A stretch of DNA of 5,648 nucleotides from Azoarcus sp. (lineage in GTDB: Bacteria; Pseudomonadota; Gammaproteobacteria; Burkholderiales; Rhodocyclaceae). Made by a program: the position numbers and the translations under genes. A model generated the notes under the pieces. It did no database searches, was not told the DNA's origin, and was given only the letters and a program-made list of their open reading frames with translations. Positions 1-5,648 of the stretch are shown one piece after another (positions within the stretch are counted from its first letter, which is position 1; every line of letters starts with the position of its first letter). The stretch lies in NCBI GenBank assembly GCA_031258035.1, contig JAIRNL010000181.1:1-5648 (forward strand), read 5' to 3'.

Positions 1-2326
1 CCTCCGTCAGCCTCAACGCACCGGGCTGGCCCGCCGGGGCGTAGCGGTACTCGGTTCGCCCCGTGCCGTCTTTCATCGCGGCAAGGCGCGGGTGATGCGC
101 GTCCCATTTGAAGAACACGCTCGATGTCCCCGCCTGGCCGATCACGCGGGCATTCGCGTCGGTGTAGATGATGCCCGCGATCTGGTTGTCCTTGCCGTAG
201 GCGAGGAGCCGCTTTTGTTTCAGGGCGTCGGTGTGCTTTATTTGCCTGCCGGCGCTGTCGTATTCGTAGAAGAGTTTCACGCTGTCCGCCGTGTATTTGC
301 CAATTATCCGCCCTTGCAGGTCGCGTTGCCAGATCGTGCTATTGCCCTCGCCGTCGGTCAGTTTCGTGAGACGGCCCGCGCTGTCGTAGCCGAGTTTTAT
401 GGTGCGCAGGGCGTCCCGGACGGCGACCGGTTGGCGGGCAGCATCGTATTGGACGTCAATAGTTTTGCCGTGCCGATCCTTGATCCGCGCGAGGTCGAGT
501 TTATTCCAGGTGTATTCGGTATGGCTGCCGTCGGGGTGGTGGGTTTTTGTGCGGCGGTTGAGGGCGTCGTATTGGTGTTTGAGGGTGCGGCCTTCGGAAT
601 CCGTCTCGCTGGCTAGGTTGCCGGCGGCGTCCCACGTGTATTGCGCCTGCACTTTGCCTTGCGGGTCGATGATTTGCGCAAGCCGTCCCTGCGGGTCGTA
701 GCGGTATTGTCTGCTGTGGCCGCTTTGGGCGTCAGTCATGGCTGTGAGTTGTCCGGCGGCGTTCCAGGCGAGTTTGGTGAGCCGTCCGGCGGCATTTTTG
801 ACCGTGAGCGGGCGGTGTTGGGCGTTCCAGGTCATCTCAATAAGGGTGTCCGCGCCCTCGGCCGTCTTTTGCCGCGCGCGGAGGAGGTCGATGCCGTTCT
901 TCGCGTACTCGTAGCGCGTCTCGCGTCCCACAGGGTCGATGCTCATGAGTCGGTTGCCGAGGGGGTTCCAGGCGTGGCGAACCTGCTGGGTCTGGCCGTC
1001 GGGCAGTATCCGGGCGACGCTGGCCGGGTAGGCGCAACTGCCGGCGCTGGTTTTTTGGGGATCGTAGGCGTACCAGCGGCGGGTTTCCAGGGGTTCCTTG
1101 AGGCTGGAGAGGATGCCCACGGCCTGCCCGTCTTCTTCCAGCCAGTGCAGGATTTTGGCCTTGGTGTAGTCGCCCTTGTGCCGGGCGTGCGCTTCGGCGT
1201 CCCAGTAGAAGGTGTTGCGGCGGCTGAGTTCCCGGTTGTCGAGGCCCGGTATCCGCGGGGCGCCGCTGACAACATCGACGAGGCCCGGGACCGCCTCGCG
1301 CGCTTCGAACCGCTCGGTGCGGCCCAGCGGGTCGGTGATCTCCACCCAGCGATCCGCGCCGCTGCCCGAGGCAAACCGCGTCACCCCGTAGGGGGTTTGC
1401 AGCCGCTCGATGAAGGTGCCGCGACCACTGTAGGCCACTTTCGAGACGAGACCCAGCGCGTCGGTGATCGAGATGAGACGGCCCCGCGCGTCATACGCCA
1501 TCGTGGCGCGACGGCCCGCGGGGTCGACGATGCCGGTGATCTTCAAAGGGTCGCTGTGTTGGTATTCGAGCATGGTTTTGCCGCCCGCCGCGTCGGTGAC
1601 GGCGGTGATGCGGTGGCGTTCATCATAATGGATTTTCAGAACATTGCCCGCCGGGTCTTTGCGTTCGGTCAGGAAGAAGCGCCGCGGCCAGGCGGTGCGG
1701 GCGTCGGTGTGGGCGTAGGTCTCGATGCCGCCGTCGGCCAGCCGCCGCTCGTAGCGCATGGGCTTGCTCAGGCGCACGAGCACCGAGCCGTCGCGCCCGT
1801 CGGGGGCGAAGCGTCCGCTGCCAGGGTCGTAGTCCGTCTTCCTGAAGAGCCGCGTGCCCCCGCCCGCCTTGTATCGTTGCACGTTCTCGCCGGGGGCTCC
1901 GGGGTCGTCGACGATGTAGCTGAGCCCGCTGTATGTCCACTTCGGGCCAAGGTTGGCATAGTGGAAAGCCTCTGGCTGGTAGGCTTCGCGTTGGCTGTAG
2001 TAGAAGCTCAAGGGGACGGCGGGACCTTTGCCGGGGCGGTATTCGAGCGGCCTGTCCGAGATCGCCAGGCTCACGAGCAGCGACTGGACGCTGGCTCGCA
2101 TCATGCCCGCCCCAACCGTGCCGCCCGCGGCATTTCCGCCCACGCAGGCCGTGCATTGTGTGGCTTCCGCGCCTTGCGCGCCGTCGCAGGCGGGGGTCTC
2201 GCTCGCGTCCAGCCAGTCCGGCGGGATGGCCGGCTTGCACTGCTGCGGGATAGCCAGGCCCGGGCAAAGGAGGAGGAGAGCCAGCAGCGCGGCGGGTTTC
2301 CAGCGGGAAGGGGGAATGTTTTTCAT
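1..2326 (-). CDS. Secreted RHS/YD-repeat protein, C-terminus cut off by the window edge
   Basis: I translated this frame through to the left edge: 775 codons with no stop. It starts at ATG 2326 with a signal peptide: MKN, two basic residues (R8, K10), a hydrophobic run at residues 11-26 (AALLALLLLCPGLA), likely cleaved after Ala25. Cysteines follow at 30, 47, 58 and 61 (C-x2-C). Residues about 76-145 carry a header typical of one large RHS subfamily (SLLVSLAISDRPLEY, FYYSQREAYQP, NLGPKWTY). YD repeats begin near 224 (YDERHRITAVTDAAGG, YDARGRLISITDALG). Residues about 336-435 are a non-YD insert (RRNTFYW, GDYTKAKILHW, LKEPLETRRWYAY). After that, some 14 repeats of about 21 residues run to the edge (YDPQGRLAQIIDPQG, YDALNRRTKTHHPDG, YDSAGRLTKLTDGEG). 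In known RHS/TcC proteins such repeats build a beta-sheet cocoon around a variable C-terminal domain, often a toxin. Here that end, and so the function, is unseen. No clear Shine-Dalgarno sequence precedes the start. The RHS call is firm; a toxin role is not shown. Confidence 0.95.
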   Translation of the reverse strand, partial: MKNIPPSRWKPAALLALLLLCPGLAIPQQCKPAIPPDWLDASETPACDGAQGAEATQCTACVGGNAAGGTVGAGMMRASVQSLLVSLAISDRPLEYRPGKGPAVPLSFYYSQREAYQPEAFHYANLGPKWTYSGLSYIVDDPGAPGENVQRYKAGGGTRLFRKTDYDPGSGRFAPDGRDGSVLVRLSKPMRYERRLADGGIETYAHTDARTAWPRRFFLTERKDPAGNVLKIHYDERHRITAVTDAAGGKTMLEYQHSDPLKITGIVDPAGRRATMAYDARGRLISITDALGLVSKVAYSGRGTFIERLQTPYGVTRFASGSGADRWVEITDPLGRTERFEAREAVPGLVDVVSGAPRIPGLDNRELSRRNTFYWDAEAHARHKGDYTKAKILHWLEEDGQAVGILSSLKEPLETRRWYAYDPQKTSAGSCAYPASVARILPDGQTQQVRHAWNPLGNRLMSIDPVGRETRYEYAKNGIDLLRARQKTAEGADTLIEMTWNAQHRPLTVKNAAGRLTKLAWNAAGQLTAMTDAQSGHSRQYRYDPQGRLAQIIDPQGKVQAQYTWDAAGNLASETDSEGRTLKHQYDALNRRTKTHHPDGSHTEYTWNKLDLARIKDRHGKTIDVQYDAARQPVAVRDALRTIKLGYDSAGRLTKLTDGEGNSTIWQRDLQGRIIGKYTADSVKLFYEYDSAGRQIKHTDALKQKRLLAYGKDNQIAGIIYTDANARVIGQAGTSSVFFKWDAHHPRLAAMKDGTGRTEYRYAPAGQPGALRLTE

Positions 2327-2363
2327 CGCCGTTTTTCGTTGTCCGTACAGTTCAGTTGTCCCG

Positions 2364-2378
2364 AGGGGGCGCCCCCCT
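2364..2378. other. GC-only inverted repeat between the TadC-like and RHS genes
   Basis: A perfect 6-bp inverted repeat (AGGGGG / CCCCCT) with a 3-nt loop lies inside the 117-bp gap, 38 bp before the RHS start. A second symmetric run, CCCCGCGGGG at 2419-2428, lies 16 bp after the tadC stop. Neither is followed by a T-tract on the minus strand, so they do not look like classical intrinsic terminators. They could slow or fold the transcript between the two genes, or simply reflect GC-rich composition. Confidence 0.35.
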
Positions 2379-2443
2379 GCCCTTCAAGGCGCCTCCCCGC
2401 CAGGTTCGCCCAGGAAATCCCCGCGGGGCCTCCCCGGAGCGGC

Positions 2444-3319
2444 TCAAAACGCGCCCGAGCCCACGATCTTCTGGTACAGGAAGTAGCCCAGGAAGGCGAA
2501 TGTGCAGGGAAAGATGAAGACCACCAGCGGCGCGATCATCTTCACAGGGGCTTCGAAGGCTTTCTTTTCCGCAGCCAGAAAGCGTTCCGCACGCCGCTGC
2601 GCGGCTTGTTCGCGCAGAACAGGCCCCAGCGAGGCTCCCACTTTTTCGGCCTGGATCATGGCCGCAATCATCACGGTGATCTCTTTTATGTCCATCCGCG
2701 CCTGCATCCGCGCAAGGGCTTCGCTTCGCGCCATCCCCGCCGAGATGTCTCGCATGACTCGGGAGAATTCCGCACGCATCACGCCGGCCGGCGCCTTGGC
2801 AATGCTCAGCCGGATCGCGCCGCTCAGGTTTTGTCCGGATTCGATCCCAAGGGTGAGAAAGTCCAGCGTCGTGGGCAACTCTTTGGTGATCTTGCGTACG
2901 TAGGCCTTGCGGATGTCGCCCAGCCAGAAGTCCGGCATGTAGAAACCCATCACCGCGGCTCCCACCAGAATGAGAAGGTCCAGCCGTCCGAGCAGCCAAG
3001 CCAGCAGCGCGTACAGGAGGATGCCCAGCAGGGCCGTGATGAATTTGAAGGCAACGAATTGCCCGGTCTCGATCAGGTGCGTCAGGCTCGCAGCCAGCAG
3101 GCGGCGCTCGACTTGCAACCGGATGCCTGCGGGCACGAGGACGGCTATCCGCTTGTCCGCCCAGCGAACCAGCGGCCAGACCATGCGCATGAAGGGCGGC
3201 AGCGGATCCTTGTAGGCGCGGTCTTCGGCGCTGAGTTCTTCCAGTTCCTGGTTCGCCAACCAGAAAAACAGCAGGATGGCGCCCACGAGCAGCGCGCAGA
3301 TCGTCCAGATTTCCGTCAT
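2444..3319 (-). CDS. tadC: TadC-like Tad pilus inner-membrane platform protein (type II secretion F domain)
   Basis: This is a 291-aa integral membrane protein, a typical TadC length. The first membrane segment is at residues 5-21. A second hydrophobic block at about 88-128 holds one or two spans, and the last span is at about 258-282 (APLVVFIFPCTFAFLGYF). The cytoplasmic T2SSF domain lies between them, with TadC hallmarks: ELPTTLDFLTLGIESGQNLS (147-166), QAEKVGASLGPVLREQA (223-239) and EAPVKMIAPLVVFIFP just before the final helix. TadB and TadC are known to form the platform that couples the TadA ATPase to assembly of Flp pili. The start codon ATG at 3319-3317 overlaps the tadB stop as ATGA, so translation is probably coupled; I see no strong independent Shine-Dalgarno sequence. 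The TadC assignment rests on the EAPVK...FIFP end, which TadB lacks. The usual tadD does not follow. Confidence 0.92.
   Translation of the reverse strand: MTEIWTICALLVGAILLFFWLANQELEELSAEDRAYKDPLPPFMRMVWPLVRWADKRIAVLVPAGIRLQVERRLLAASLTHLIETGQFVAFKFITALLGILLYALLAWLLGRLDLLILVGAAVMGFYMPDFWLGDIRKAYVRKITKELPTTLDFLTLGIESGQNLSGAIRLSIAKAPAGVMRAEFSRVMRDISAGMARSEALARMQARMDIKEITVMIAAMIQAEKVGASLGPVLREQAAQRRAERFLAAEKKAFEAPVKMIAPLVVFIFPCTFAFLGYFLYQKIVGSGAF
3316..3319 (-). promoter_or_regulatory. ATGA stop/start overlap coupling tadB to tadC
   Basis: The minus strand reads ATGA here: TGA ends tadB and ATG starts tadC one base earlier. The bases upstream have no good Shine-Dalgarno sequence, which fits re-initiation by ribosomes finishing tadB. 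Coupling would keep the two platform subunits in balance; that consequence is inferred. Confidence 0.7.
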
Positions 3320-4149
3320 ACGTCAATGTCCATGATCTTCTTGATGACTTTGAAGCCCACTGTGATCCACAGGCAGACAGCCAGGAACACTCCCCAGCCC
3401 AGTACGCTGTGGAACATCGGCGCCATGGCGCGTTCGTCGAGTTTGAACAGCGCGTAGAGCATCCCGAAGGGGAGCGCCGCCATCACCCACGCCTGCATGC
3501 GGCCTTGCGCGGTCAGGGCGAGGATCTTCTTTTCCATGTTCTGCCGGTCACGCACGGCCCGCGAGAGTTTGTCCAGCGACTCCGACAGGTTCCCGCCGCT
3601 TTCCCTGGCTATTTTGATGGCCGCCGCCACCATGAGCATTTCTTCGGATTTCACCCGCGCAGCCAGGTTGTCGAGCGCTATGTCCATGTCGACGCCCAGG
3701 CGCACTTCGCGCAGCATCATGTCCAGTTCGCGTTTGATCGGCGCCGGGCCGTCGCGGGCGACCGACTCCAGCGCCACCATCAGCGAGGCGCCCGCGCTCA
3801 TGGCGCCCGCGGCCATAGCCAGCATGTCCGGCACCTGGCTGTCGATCAGGGCAAGACGCCTTTTGTGCAGAATTTCGTACGCTTTGTTGGGAATGACGAT
3901 CAGCCCGACCAACGTCAGAAAGCACATCAGCGGGTGCGTGGTGAGCAGCCAGACGAAGCCTGCGCACGAGACCGCGCCCATGACGATCAGTATCCTGCGA
4001 TCCGGCAGCATCTCGATCAGCGCTTTGCGCGAGATGCCGGCCCTGTCACCAGGGGCTTGCGCCGCCGCCGGGGAGACGCTCAGAAAGAGCAGCCACAGCG
4101 CGCCGCCAAAGAGCGCCCCCACGGAGAGGAGAAGGAGGAGTTCAGCCAT
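3316..4149 (-). CDS. tadB: TadB-like Tad pilus inner-membrane platform protein (type II secretion F domain)
   Basis: I chose ATG 4149, giving 277 aa. The frame is open further upstream to 4290, but that part is Pro/Arg/Cys-rich and overlaps the DUF192 gene, while from 4149 the product opens with a hydrophobic helix (residues 3-26). Further hydrophobic segments lie at about 52-70 and 74-86. The T2SSF domain spans about 103-225 and matches the TadB pattern: DSQVPDMLAMAAGAMSAGAS (103-122), REVRLGVDMDIALDNLAARV (147-166), IKIARESGGNLSESLDKLS (178-196) and ALTAQGRMQAWVMAALP (211-227). A last membrane segment is at about 246-266. With TadC it should form the platform for the TadA motor. The region before the start offers only weak purine stretches (GAAGA). 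Upstream one would expect tadA/cpaF, but here a DUF192 gene sits 31 bp away. Confidence 0.92.
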   Translation of the reverse strand: MAELLLLLSVGALFGGALWLLFLSVSPAAAQAPGDRAGISRKALIEMLPDRRILIVMGAVSCAGFVWLLTTHPLMCFLTLVGLIVIPNKAYEILHKRRLALIDSQVPDMLAMAAGAMSAGASLMVALESVARDGPAPIKRELDMMLREVRLGVDMDIALDNLAARVKSEEMLMVAAAIKIARESGGNLSESLDKLSRAVRDRQNMEKKILALTAQGRMQAWVMAALPFGMLYALFKLDERAMAPMFHSVLGWGVFLAVCLWITVGFKVIKKIMDIDV

Positions 4150-4158
4150 GATGTGGTC

Positions 4159-4219
4159 TTCAGGGGGCCGGCGTTCTGGCTCAGCGCAGTTCAGGGGCCG
4201 GCGTTCTGGCCCAGTGCAG
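4159..4219. repeat. Two-copy tandem repeat of about 30 bp across the end of the DUF192 gene
   Basis: The unit at 4190-4219 (30 bp) is repeated directly at 4159-4189 (31 bp) with one inserted base and two substitutions. Both copies hold the core GGGGCCGGCGTTCTGGC. On the minus strand the first copy is exactly ten in-frame DUF192 codons (LHWARTPAPE). The second reads L, R, stop, because TGG became TGA, and its remainder forms most of the leader of tadB. It looks like a slippage or short-duplication event. Confidence 0.9.
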
Positions 4220-4585
4220 TCGGTGGCCCACCCGCACGCCGAAGTGCGCGGCGCTGCCCGGCAGCCATTCGAGGACGGCACGCGCCCCAAGGCAGCCGCT
4301 CAGGCCCAGCCAGGGCGGCAGCAGGCGGCTGATTTTGAGCACGCGCCCGTCTTTCGACAGGCTGAGGGCTTCCAGCGGGTAGCGCATCCCGATCATGTGG
4401 ATGCTGTTGCAGGGCACGATCAGCAGGCCACTGCCCATGGCCGGGCGCGCCGTCAGGATCAGGCCGCGCAGCCGCGAAAAAACGCCCGCAGCCAGGGCTA
4501 TGTCGGCTTCCAGCGGTTCGCCCTCCAGTGTGAGACGGACACGGGGAAGGTGCGGGAGAAGGGGGTTTGGACGGGGCAGGTTCAT
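4181..4585 (-). CDS. DUF192 family protein
   Basis: This is a 134-aa protein from ATG 4585. The frame extends upstream to 4813, but there it overlaps the neighbouring gene in another frame and has shadow-like composition, and a purine stretch (GGAAAAG) precedes 4585. DUF192 hallmarks are visible: VFSRLRGLILT (35-45), GLLIVPCNSIHMIGMRYPLE (53-72), a KDGRVLKI strand (78-85), LPPWLGLSGCLGARAVLEWL (89-108) and a closing FGVRVG (115-120). DUF192 is a small beta-rich domain of unsettled function, found in bacteria and archaea, often with a signal peptide. None is seen here, so this one is probably cytoplasmic. The PCNSIHMIGMRYP form is the variant I associate with genes near Tad loci, which fits tadB starting 31 bp on. 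The last residues, LHWARTPAPELR, lie in or beside a tandem duplication that also provides the stop, so the natural end may have been different. Confidence 0.85.
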   Translation of the reverse strand: MNLPRPNPLLPHLPRVRLTLEGEPLEADIALAAGVFSRLRGLILTARPAMGSGLLIVPCNSIHMIGMRYPLEALSLSKDGRVLKISRLLPPWLGLSGCLGARAVLEWLPGSAAHFGVRVGHRLHWARTPAPELR

Positions 4586-4647
4586 AGGGGCTTTTCCAGG
4601 GAGATTCCCGCTTTCGCGGCCGGGGAGACAGAAGGCAGCAGCCCGCT

Positions 4648-5067
4648 TCAGTCCGGGCAGCAGATCAGCAGGCAGCAGGTGTTTTTTCGTTCGATCCGGT
4701 TGAGCAGGTAACGCTCGTTGTGATTGCCGGTGAGCGATATTTCGATCAATTTGTCCGACGGCTTCTCGAAGCCTTGCAACACATGGAGCAGCTGCGAAAC
4801 GCTGATGCCGCAATCAAGGTAGGCAGGACGGTCGCGCCGGGGCCGCCCCGTCTCCGGCGCGATGTATTGCAGCCAGTGCCGAAGATCGAAGTACAGCAGG
4901 CAGTGCCCCCGACTCTCCGCAACAATGCTGATGGGGCGGCTGCTTCGTCCGTCATCCGCGGAAAGCCGGACTTCAAGGTCACGGTCGGCAACGTTTTGTA
5001 ATGCCGCAAGCAGGTAGGAAAGCGTCTTTGTGGGAAGACAGCACTGGGAAAGTCCCGCCTCGGCCAT
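4648..5067 (-). CDS. Unknown 139-aa protein with three Cys-Cys pairs
   Basis: I do not recognise this family. From ATG 5067 it is 139 aa, with a purine-rich Shine-Dalgarno-like run (GAAGGGGGCGG) just upstream. A longer version from ATG 5130 adds 21 residues and would overlap the previous gene by 26 bp; it has weaker start signals. The protein looks soluble, with mixed helix and strand and no signal peptide or membrane helix. Eight cysteines include pairs at 9-10, 131-132 and 136-137, giving the unusual C-terminus NTCCLLICCPD. Central features are GHCLLYFDLRHWLQYI (54-69) and a leucine-rich helix SQLLHVLQGFEKPSDKLIEI (91-110). The start and reading frame are supported by codon use and by close fit between neighbours (37 bp before, 62 bp after). 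A metal-binding or redox role is possible from the cysteines but is only a guess. Confidence 0.7.
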   Translation of the reverse strand: MAEAGLSQCCLPTKTLSYLLAALQNVADRDLEVRLSADDGRSSRPISIVAESRGHCLLYFDLRHWLQYIAPETGRPRRDRPAYLDCGISVSQLLHVLQGFEKPSDKLIEISLTGNHNERYLLNRIERKNTCCLLICCPD

Positions 5068-5071
5068 GTTT

Positions 5072-5082
5072 CCGCCCCCTTC
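5072..5082 (-). promoter_or_regulatory. Ribosome binding site choosing the start at 5067
   Basis: The minus strand reads GAAGGGGGCGG, separated by 4 bases (AAAC) from ATG 5067. It lies in the 37-bp gap after the previous stop. It is G-rich rather than a perfect AGGAGG, but better than anything before the alternative ATG at 5130. It is the main reason for preferring the shorter protein. Confidence 0.5.
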
Positions 5083-5104
5083 GTTTGTCGAAATCAAGGA
5101 TTTT

Positions 5105-5647
5105 TCAGGACGCTCCACAGTGCTGGGCATGTTCTGTCTTCAGGTTCCAGAGACGTGTGTGCAAGAGGCGTCTTTCTCTGGCTTGCTTTGCCGCGCGACG
5201 CGCATCCTCGTCCCGAGGGGAATCCAGACAGGTGTCCGAATGCCGGATCGCGCTTGAAAGGTAGGCGCACAGTTCGCTTCGAGAGGGAGGGGCCGCAGGT
5301 CTTTCGGGGAAGGCGTTGCAGCGGTTCGGGGCGTTGCTGCCGTCAGCCGCTTGCGCTCGATCCGCATTGGGCAGGTTCTCCGTCTCCGGCAGGGCGCTCG
5401 GTTCCGGCATGAGCGGGCGCGTCGGGGGATGGCCGCCGCCTTCTTTTTCGGGCACGGTCTCGTCGGTGACCTCGGAGAGAGCCAGATCGGCGCGGGGAGC
5501 CTGAGGGATGGCGCATGTCGCGCCGTTGCAGGCGGGAAGCACGCTGCAGGTGTTCGGCGTCGCGTTGCAGGCAAAAAGGAGCGCGCGCGCTGGCTGGGAT
5601 GATTCGCCGATGGCAGCCATCCCGCTCGTGGCCGGTTGTGCCGGCAA
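5105..5647 (-). CDS. Pro/Cys-rich protein of unknown function, N-terminus beyond the window
   Basis: The frame is open from the right edge and stops at 5105, so at least 181 codons including the stop are visible. A TTG at the very edge could serve as a start, but a true start is more likely outside. Codons are rich in third-position G/C in this frame, while overlapping frames give Arg/Pro-rich shadows. The visible part opens with Ala/Ser-rich sequence, then an imperfect repeat with paired cysteines, ACNATPNTCSVLP followed by ACNGATCAIP. A long acidic, proline-rich stretch without clear fold follows (for example LMPEPSALPETENLPNADRA). The end is charged and probably helical (DEDARRAAKQARERRLLHTR), with further isolated cysteines. 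No domain is recognised. The disordered, cysteine-bearing character would suit a secreted or surface protein, but no signal peptide can be seen. The next gene follows after 37 bp, so they are probably co-transcribed. Confidence 0.6.
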   Translation of the reverse strand: MPAQPATSGMAAIGESSQPARALLFACNATPNTCSVLPACNGATCAIPQAPRADLALSEVTDETVPEKEGGGHPPTRPLMPEPSALPETENLPNADRAQAADGSNAPNRCNAFPERPAAPPSRSELCAYLSSAIRHSDTCLDSPRDEDARRAAKQARERRLLHTRLWNLKTEHAQHCGAS

Positions 5648-5648
5648 C

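Noticed and set aside
92..616. A plus-strand open frame at the left edge
   Set aside because: It is an antisense shadow of the RHS gene in the same register; it ends at TAG 614-616, which is simply a CTA leucine codon in the RHS gene.
1623..2267. A 214-codon minus-strand open frame inside the RHS gene
   Set aside because: It is an out-of-frame reading of the RHS N-terminal region; the RHS frame has the signal peptide and family motifs, this one is Arg/Pro-rich only.
641..3457. A 938-codon open frame on the plus strand
   Set aside because: It lies opposite the RHS and tadC genes in exact codon register (both genes share the same phase and the gap is 117 bp). Stops there would need TTA, CTA or TCA sense codons, which these GC-rich genes avoid. 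It ends soon after entering tadB, where the phase changes. The product is Arg/Gly/His-rich with no recognisable fold.
4150..4290. A 47-residue N-terminal extension of TadB
   Set aside because: The extension is Pro/Arg/Cys-rich, overlaps DUF192 and is partly encoded by the tandem repeat; the hydrophobic TadB N-terminus begins at 4149.
3409..4332. A 307-codon plus-strand open frame
   Set aside because: It is codon-aligned antisense to tadB, with shadow composition (His/Arg/Gln-rich) and no motif.
4608..4619. CCGC-GAAA-GCGG hairpin with a GNRA-type loop in the gap before DUF192
   Set aside because: The stem is only 4 bp with no T-tract, and such motifs arise easily in GC-rich DNA.
5140..5574. 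A 144-codon minus-strand open frame overlapping the right-edge gene
   Set aside because: Its product is dominated by Arg, Pro and Ala, as expected of an off-frame in GC-rich DNA; the other frame has third-position G/C bias and runs cleanly to the next gene.
1..5648. CRISPR arrays, tRNA/rRNA genes, insertion sequences, integrase sites
   Set aside because: I saw no spaced identical repeats, no tRNA-like cloverleaf, no transposase or integrase motifs and no long terminal inverted repeats. The RHS repeats are degenerate protein repeats.

Overview
The window is a GC-rich bacterial segment in which every supported gene lies on the minus strand, so it reads from the right edge to the left. The codons are rich in third-position G/C and avoid TTA, CTA and TCA. 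Tad pilus platform genes and a secreted RHS/YD-repeat protein with a signal peptide point to a Gram-negative type of bacterium. The RHS subfamily is one I associate with deltaproteobacterial and PVC-group (Verrucomicrobiota/Kiritimatiellota/Lentisphaerota) genomes. That placement comes from memory of the family and is weak; there is no rRNA or other phylogenetic marker here.

Layout in transcription order: (1) the C-terminal part of a Pro/Cys-rich protein of unknown function, entering from the right edge and ending at 5105; (2) a 139-aa unknown protein with three Cys-Cys pairs, 5067-4648; (3) a small DUF192-family protein, 4585-4181; (4) a TadB-like protein, 4149-3316; (5) a TadC-like protein, 3319-2444, overlapping tadB by the ATGA motif; (6) a 117-bp GC-rich gap with possible hairpins; (7) a large RHS/YD-repeat protein starting at 2326 and still open at the left edge (775 codons seen). 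Gaps within the first five genes are 37, 62, 31 and -4 bp, so they could form one operon. The 117-bp gap before the RHS gene may or may not separate it.

How they might work together: TadB and TadC form the inner-membrane platform that, with the TadA/CpaF ATPase, assembles Flp-type pili or drives Tad secretion. The rest of the Tad set (tadA, rcpA, tadD-G, flp) is not in view. The usual flanking genes are replaced by DUF192 and unknown genes upstream and by an RHS gene downstream. Whether the cysteine-bearing proteins are pilus accessories or cargo is speculation.

The most concrete oddity is a 30-bp tandem duplication at 4159-4219. It supplies the stop codon of the DUF192 gene and the DNA just ahead of tadB. 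The very long plus-strand open frames are antisense shadows, and I saw no convincing new multi-gene system.
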